Part shown: positions 60,072 through 64,000 of the stretch, one piece after another
How the letters are laid out: each line of letters begins with the position of its first letter
Numbering within the stretch: position 1 is the first letter of the stretch
DNA from: Siphonobacter aquaeclarae
Lineage (GTDB): Bacteria > Bacteroidota > Bacteroidia > Cytophagales > Spirosomataceae
Direction of reading: 5' to 3'
Length of the DNA: 64,000 nucleotides
Assembly (NCBI RefSeq): GCF_900103285.1
Contig: NZ_FNGS01000008.1
Span: 178,094-242,093, forward strand
The notes under the pieces: generated by a model
Seen by the model: only the letters and a program-made list of their open reading frames with translations
What the model was told of the DNA's origin: nothing
Databases searched by the model: none
Made by a program: the position numbers and the translations under genes

Positions 60072-60150
60072 GGGTTTTCAGTTTCGGAGTTTACAGTTTT
60101 CTGTTGAAAGACGGCAGAACTGAAAACCGAAAACCGAAGACCGAAAACTC
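60072..60150. repeat. 7-nt-phased inverted repeat between ilvN and ilvC
   Basis: The left arm (60072-60105) has GTTTTCA/GTTTACA/GTTTTCT heptamers; the right arm (60118-60150) has CTGAAAA, CCGAAAA, CCGAAGA, CCGAAAA. The arms are imperfect complements around a loop of about 12 nt. No T-run follows. The element is inside the operon. Confidence 0.85.
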
Positions 60151-60184
60151 TAATTCTTTAGTACCACCAAAAAATCAATTCAAA

Positions 60185-61231
60185 ATGGCAAAGTTGAACT
60201 TCGGCGGAGTCGAAGAAGAAGTAGTCACCCGGGAAGAGTTTCCCCTTGAGAAAGCCCGTGAAGTACTCAAAGACGACGTAATTGCTGTCATCGGTTACGG
60301 TGTTCAGGGACCTGGCCAGGGCCTGAACATGAAAGACAACGGTTTCAACGTCATCGTGGGTCAGCGGAAAAATTCCAAGACCTGGGACAAGGCAGTTGCC
60401 GACGGTTGGGTTCCGGGTGAGACCCTCTTCGACATCGAAGAAGCACTGGAAAAAGGTACGGTTATCTGCTACCTCCTTTCTGACGCTGCCCAGATTGCCC
60501 TCTGGCCGACCGTGAAGAAGCACCTCACGCCCGGCAAAACCCTGTACTTCTCGCACGGTTTCGGCGTAACCTACAAAGACCAGACGGGTATCATTCCTCC
60601 GGCCGACGTAGACGTGATCCTCGTGGCTCCGAAGGGCTCAGGTACGTCTCTCCGCCGCCTCTTCGTAGAAGGCAAAGGACTGAACTCCAGCTTCGCCATC
60701 TATCAGGATGCAACCGGCAAAGCGCGTGAGCGCGTCATCGCCATGGGTATCGGCGTAGGTTCAGGTTACCTGTTCCAGACCGACTTCTACAAGGAAGTAA
60801 CGTCTGACCTCACCGGCGAGCGCGGTACCCTCATGGGTGCTATCCAGGGCATCTTCGCGGCTCAGTACGAAGTACTCCGCGAAAACGGCCACTCTCCGTC
60901 TGAAGCGTTCAACGAAACGGTAGAAGAACTCACCCAGTCACTCATGCCCCTCGTTGCCGAGAACGGTATGGACTGGATGTACGCCAACTGCTCAACGACC
61001 GCACAACGCGGCGCTCTCGACTGGTGGAAGCCCTTCAAGGAAGCTACCAAGCCCGTCTTCGAAAAACTGTACAACTCCGTTAAATCCGGCGAACAGGCTC
61101 AGATCTCCATCACCCGTAACTCACAACCGGATTACCGTGAGAAACTGGAAGTGGAACTGGCCGAACTCCGTGAATCAGAAATGTGGAAAGCCGGAGCAAC
61201 CGTTCGCAGCCTGCGCCCCGAACGTAGCTAG
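60185..61231 (+). CDS. ilvC: ketol-acid reductoisomerase IlvC (class I)
   Basis: IlvC isomerises and reduces acetohydroxyacids to dihydroxyacids with NAD(P)H. The 348 residues are the short class I type. The Rossmann motif is AVIGYGVQGPGQGLN (35-48), with Pro where many enzymes have His/Ala; this form is common in Bacteroidota. LVAPKGSGTSLRRLF and the knotted C-terminal domain (GERGTLMGAIQGIFAAQYEVL) follow. The ATG at 60185 begins the conserved sequence. Confidence 0.96.
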   Translation: MAKLNFGGVEEEVVTREEFPLEKAREVLKDDVIAVIGYGVQGPGQGLNMKDNGFNVIVGQRKNSKTWDKAVADGWVPGETLFDIEEALEKGTVICYLLSDAAQIALWPTVKKHLTPGKTLYFSHGFGVTYKDQTGIIPPADVDVILVAPKGSGTSLRRLFVEGKGLNSSFAIYQDATGKARERVIAMGIGVGSGYLFQTDFYKEVTSDLTGERGTLMGAIQGIFAAQYEVLRENGHSPSEAFNETVEELTQSLMPLVAENGMDWMYANCSTTAQRGALDWWKPFKEATKPVFEKLYNSVKSGEQAQISITRNSQPDYREKLEVELAELRESEMWKAGATVRSLRPERS

Positions 61232-61247
61232 TTCTTAACCGGAACAG

Positions 61248-61284
61248 GAGAATGGGTGGGCGTTCGTTCACCCATTCTCGTTTT
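61248..61284 (+). terminator. hairpin after ilvC, possible partial terminator
   Basis: A perfect 11-bp stem, GAGAATGGGTG (61248-61258) with CACCCATTCTC (61269-61279), 10-nt loop, followed by GTTTTGGGG. The T-run is short, so it may give partial termination or protect the upstream mRNA. Confidence 0.5.
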
Positions 61285-61286
61285 GG

Positions 61287-61363
61287 GGTTTTCGGTTTTT
61301 TGTCTTCTGTTTTCCGTTTTGGGCGTTGCCTAACTGAAAACAGAAGGCAGAAAACTGAAAACC
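61287..61363. repeat. 7-nt-phased inverted repeat between ilvC and ilvA
   Basis: Arms of 32 nt (61287-61318 and 61332-61363) match at 28 of 32 positions around a 13-nt loop. Right-arm heptamers are CTGAAAA, CAGAAGG, CAGAAAA, CTGAAAA. It ends 14 bp before the ilvA ATG. Confidence 0.88.
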
Positions 61364-61377
61364 AATTTTCCCCGAGG

Positions 61378-62643
61378 ATGAAAGAGACCGAAGAAGTACC
61401 CGTTTTCCCCCAGCTCGACGACATCTTTCATGCCGCCGAACGCCTGCGCAAGGTGGTGGTACATACGCCCCTGACGCACAATCCGAATTTATCCGAACGC
61501 TTCGGAGCCAATATCTACCTGAAGCGCGAAGACCTCCAGCTCGTCCGTTCCTTCAAAATCCGCGGAGCCTATAACTCCATGGCCAAAATGCCGCCCGAAG
61601 CCCTGGCGAAGGGCGTCGTGTGCGCCAGTGCCGGAAACCATGCCCAGGGGCTGGCCTACGCCTGCCGCAGCATGGGCGTAAAAGGGACGATTTTTATGCC
61701 GAGTACGACGCCCAATCAGAAAGTCAAGCAGGTCAAGCTGTTTGGCAAGGAAGAAGTGGAAGTGGTACTGACGGGCGATACCTACGACGATGCCTACGAT
61801 GCCGCCCGCCAGTTTGAAAAGGAACACCAGGCGACCTTCGTTCACCCGTTTGACGACTTTGGTGTGATTGAAGGGCAGGGGACTGTGGGTCTCGAAATTT
61901 TCAAGGATGCCGATTTCAAGATCGATTATGTGCTGTTTTCGATCGGTGGAGGCGGACTGGCCTCCGGCATCGCGACGGCGATCCGCCCGCTTTCTCCGCA
62001 TACCCGTCTGATCGGTGTAGAGCCGGCCGGGGCCGCTTCAATGCAGGCCTCTCTCCGGCAGGGAGAAGTAGTGACGCTTGATGATATCGACAAGTTCGTG
62101 GACGGTGCTGCCGTCAAACGGGTAGGCGATATGACCTACCGGATCTGCCGGGATAACCTCGATGGCATCGTACCTGTGCCGGAAGGCAAGGTATGTACGA
62201 CCATCATGCAGCTGTATAACGAAGAGGCGATTGTAGCCGAACCGGCCGGCGCCCTGAGTATAGCCGCGCTTGATTTTCTGAAAGATGAAATCCGTGGAAA
62301 AAACGTCGTCTGCCTCGTCAGCGGCGGTAACAATGATATTACCCGGATGGAAGAGATCAAGGAACGGTCTCTCCTCTATGAAGGCCTGAAACACTATTTC
62401 ATCATCCGGTTCCCGCAGCGGGCCGGCGCCTTCCGGGAGTTCCTGAACGTACTTGGCCCGACCGACGACATTACCCGGTTTGAGTATGTCAAGAAAACCA
62501 ACCGCGAGCAGGGGCCTGCCATCGTGGGTATTGAATTGAAATCCAGGAGTGATTTTGCCAGCCTTATCCAACGCATGGATAACGCCAAAATCACCTATGA
62601 ATACCTGAACGACAAGCCGGATTTGTATGGAATGCTGGTTTGA
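61378..62643 (+). CDS. ilvA: threonine ammonia-lyase (threonine deaminase) IlvA
   Basis: IlvA deaminates threonine to 2-ketobutyrate, the entry into isoleucine synthesis. The 421-residue PLP enzyme has KREDLQLVRSFKIRGAYNSM with Schiff-base Lys60, CASAGNHAQGLAYA, the phosphate-binding SIGGGGLASG, and SGGNND. The C-terminal part (about 340-421, LKHYFIIRFPQRAGAFREFLNVLG) is a single ACT-like domain, the short form seen in many Gram-positive and Bacteroidota enzymes. It completes the operon ilvDBNCA; no ilvE or leu gene is present here. Confidence 0.96.
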   Translation: MKETEEVPVFPQLDDIFHAAERLRKVVVHTPLTHNPNLSERFGANIYLKREDLQLVRSFKIRGAYNSMAKMPPEALAKGVVCASAGNHAQGLAYACRSMGVKGTIFMPSTTPNQKVKQVKLFGKEEVEVVLTGDTYDDAYDAARQFEKEHQATFVHPFDDFGVIEGQGTVGLEIFKDADFKIDYVLFSIGGGGLASGIATAIRPLSPHTRLIGVEPAGAASMQASLRQGEVVTLDDIDKFVDGAAVKRVGDMTYRICRDNLDGIVPVPEGKVCTTIMQLYNEEAIVAEPAGALSIAALDFLKDEIRGKNVVCLVSGGNNDITRMEEIKERSLLYEGLKHYFIIRFPQRAGAFREFLNVLGPTDDITRFEYVKKTNREQGPAIVGIELKSRSDFASLIQRMDNAKITYEYLNDKPDLYGMLV

Positions 62644-62675
62644 ATTAACTCTCGAGACCCGACTACCTGAATTAT

Positions 62676-63779
62676 ATGAAGAGACAGTTGTTTCTTTTTC
62701 TGTTTGCCCTTTTTGCTTTTCCAACTCTTGCGCAGGAGCGCTACAAACCCGGATACATTGTTTCGTTGAACGGAGATACGTTGAAAGGCCATTTACTATA
62801 TGAAGACTGGGAGCATAGTCCGGTTGAAGTGCGGTTTAAAAACCCCGACGGAGAAGCCAAGACACTGACCCCGACCGATATCAAGGCTTTTTTTGTGGAG
62901 AAGGAGAATTACGAAACCCTGAACGCCCGGATATTGCAAATAGCAGACATGGCGTATGCCACTCCTCCCCAGCATTACGAGATGTTCCGGCTATTTAGCC
63001 GCAGGATGTGGAAAGGCGGAGACATTACCTTGTATCTGGTTCAGATTGACGGCGAAAACAAACAGCGGCTACTCATTCAGCGGGACGGAGAGCCGATGGA
63101 GCTGAACTACTTCCGGTATAAGAGAATGATCAATGGAAAACTGTATTACCAGGAAGTAAGCGAGTATCAGGATCAGCTCGCAACACTGACGAGTGACGTG
63201 CCGGGTTTTTCAGCAAAAGTAAAAGGGTACTCTCCGGAATCGGTTGTCGCCTACCTGGAGGCCTATGCATTGGCACGTAACAGCGGAACGACATCCGGTT
63301 TATTGAAGCGGGAGAAAACGAGGTTCGCAGTCGGTCTAGGCGCAGGAGCGGAGATGTTGAATAGCGATTTTGCCTCTGGGAAGCCGAAGTTGTCGGTCGG
63401 GCTCACTGCCAGGCTGAACTTCCCGAGAGCATTTTACAACACATTTCTGAAAGTCTCCTATTTCGTAACGCCGGGTATCACAACGATCAATGGATACAAC
63501 GGACGCATCGAAACCGGAACAGGACGGGCTGCGGAGATAACATTCGGACGATACATCGGACGCGGCAACATTCAGCCGTTCTGGAACATTGGATTAGGAG
63601 CATATTCCGGGAATATGTCTGTATCCGGGGTTATTTTTCCCGCCCTTGGCATTGCGTACAAAAAGAGCCTGGAAATCGACGTGTCTCATTTTATCAATTT
63701 CTGGGGTGGTACGACTGAAAACTCCCGGTTTTTCATGCCTGCACGCGTAGCAGTTCATTATTACTATTCGTTTAAGTGA
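62676..63779 (+). CDS. secreted hypothetical protein with C-terminal barrel-like region
   Basis: A 367-residue protein with a Sec signal (MKRQLFLFLFALFAFPTLAQ). The first 100 residues (YKPGYIVSLNGDTLKGHLLYEDWEHSPVEVRFKN) match a domain frequent in Cytophagales secreted proteins of unknown role. The second half (from about 205, TRFAVGLGAGAEML) consists of amphipathic strands ending in VHYYYSFK, as in small outer-membrane barrels. It starts 32 bp after ilvA with no terminator between them, but a link to amino-acid synthesis is doubtful. Confidence 0.7.
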   Translation: MKRQLFLFLFALFAFPTLAQERYKPGYIVSLNGDTLKGHLLYEDWEHSPVEVRFKNPDGEAKTLTPTDIKAFFVEKENYETLNARILQIADMAYATPPQHYEMFRLFSRRMWKGGDITLYLVQIDGENKQRLLIQRDGEPMELNYFRYKRMINGKLYYQEVSEYQDQLATLTSDVPGFSAKVKGYSPESVVAYLEAYALARNSGTTSGLLKREKTRFAVGLGAGAEMLNSDFASGKPKLSVGLTARLNFPRAFYNTFLKVSYFVTPGITTINGYNGRIETGTGRAAEITFGRYIGRGNIQPFWNIGLGAYSGNMSVSGVIFPALGIAYKKSLEIDVSHFINFWGGTTENSRFFMPARVAVHYYYSFK

Positions 63780-63809
63780 AACCAGCAGGACAATCCTGCT
63801 GTTGGAGAG

Positions 63810-64000
63810 ATGGATCGAAAAGAGGAGCAAGAAAGTATGAATACCCTATCCGAATTACGGGACCTTGCCTCCCGATTGGAGGCATTCCCGACTGAGCAGG
63901 AAAAACTGGAATTCCTGCACCGCCAGTTGGCCGCGTTTTCGAATCTTTCTCCCGAAGAACAAACCCGGCAGCTTCTCGAATGGGAAGCATTCCGCGAAAA
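63810..64000 (+). CDS. hypothetical protein, truncated at the window edge
   Basis: An open frame from ATG 63810, preceded by GGAGAG, runs off the right end (63 codons seen). The sequence is hydrophilic and probably helical: ELRDLASRLEAFPTEQEKLEFLHRQLAAFSNLSPEEQTRQLLEWEAFRE. No signal peptide. A second ATG at 63837 is an alternative start. No family was recognised. Confidence 0.5.
   Translation, partial: MDRKEEQESMNTLSELRDLASRLEAFPTEQEKLEFLHRQLAAFSNLSPEEQTRQLLEWEAFRE

Noticed and set aside
1-64000. tRNA, rRNA, insertion sequences or prophage genes
   Set aside because: None was recognised on either strand; no transposase or integrase motifs appear in the frames.

Overview
The window is about 64 kb of GC-rich, gene-dense chromosome from a member of the phylum Bacteroidota, most likely of the order Cytophagales. 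The evidence is two SusC/SusD pairs, each with a FecR-type anti-sigma factor, several ECF sigma factors, a PorE-like OmpA lipoprotein, many outer-membrane beta-barrels, and promoters of the Bacteroidota type (TTTG about 19-20 nt before TAnnTTTG). No rRNA, tRNA, CRISPR array, phage or insertion sequence was seen. The genus cannot be fixed from the sequence alone.

Layout. 0-6 kb: envelope genes (SPOR lipoprotein, murB, a helix-hairpin-helix/beta-barrel protein, PorE-like lipoprotein). 6-17.5 kb: housekeeping and envelope genes (RluB-type pseudouridine synthase with a repetitive basic tail, DUF721 protein, two glycosyltransferases, NadR-like kinase, DUF4136 lipoprotein, LpxH-like phosphoesterase, PPK2, lipoprotein MsrA, panB). 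17.5-20 kb: a TonB-dependent receptor behind a palindromic operator. 20-23 kb: an ECF sigma factor and the carotenoid pair crtI-crtB. 23-33.6 kb: a minus-strand locus running sigma, FecR, SusC, SusD, then two related FAD oxidoreductases. 34-40.4 kb: gcvP, DUF3467, purK-purE and a LysM protein. 40.4-48 kb: a possible small RNA and a second SusCD/FecR locus. 48-55 kb: lhgO, a histidine phosphatase, a thioesterase, and a probable sugar-acid cluster (BASS transporter, RraA-like protein, enolase-superfamily enzyme). 55.5-62.6 kb: the isoleucine/valine operon ilvD-ilvB-ilvN-ilvC-ilvA. The right edge holds two unassigned genes, the last one cut off.

The strongest regulatory find is upstream of ilvD. 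An unannotated 21-codon leader peptide contains ten consecutive Ile/Leu/Val codons. It is followed by a perfect 10-bp terminator with a U-run and by a competing antiterminator whose first strand covers the peptide's stop codon. This is the full layout of ribosome-mediated transcription attenuation.

A second theme is a family of intergenic inverted repeats whose arms are tandem 7-nt units. It occurs between ilvN and ilvC, ilvC and ilvA, susC and susD, after the thioesterase gene, and as a large cluster at 11.7-12.2 kb. The heptamer differs between loci, but the 7-nt period and usually the hairpin layout are kept. A related perfect 31-bp hairpin with a 9-nt period lies at 33.9 kb. These look like a recurrent genomic element that gene annotation misses.
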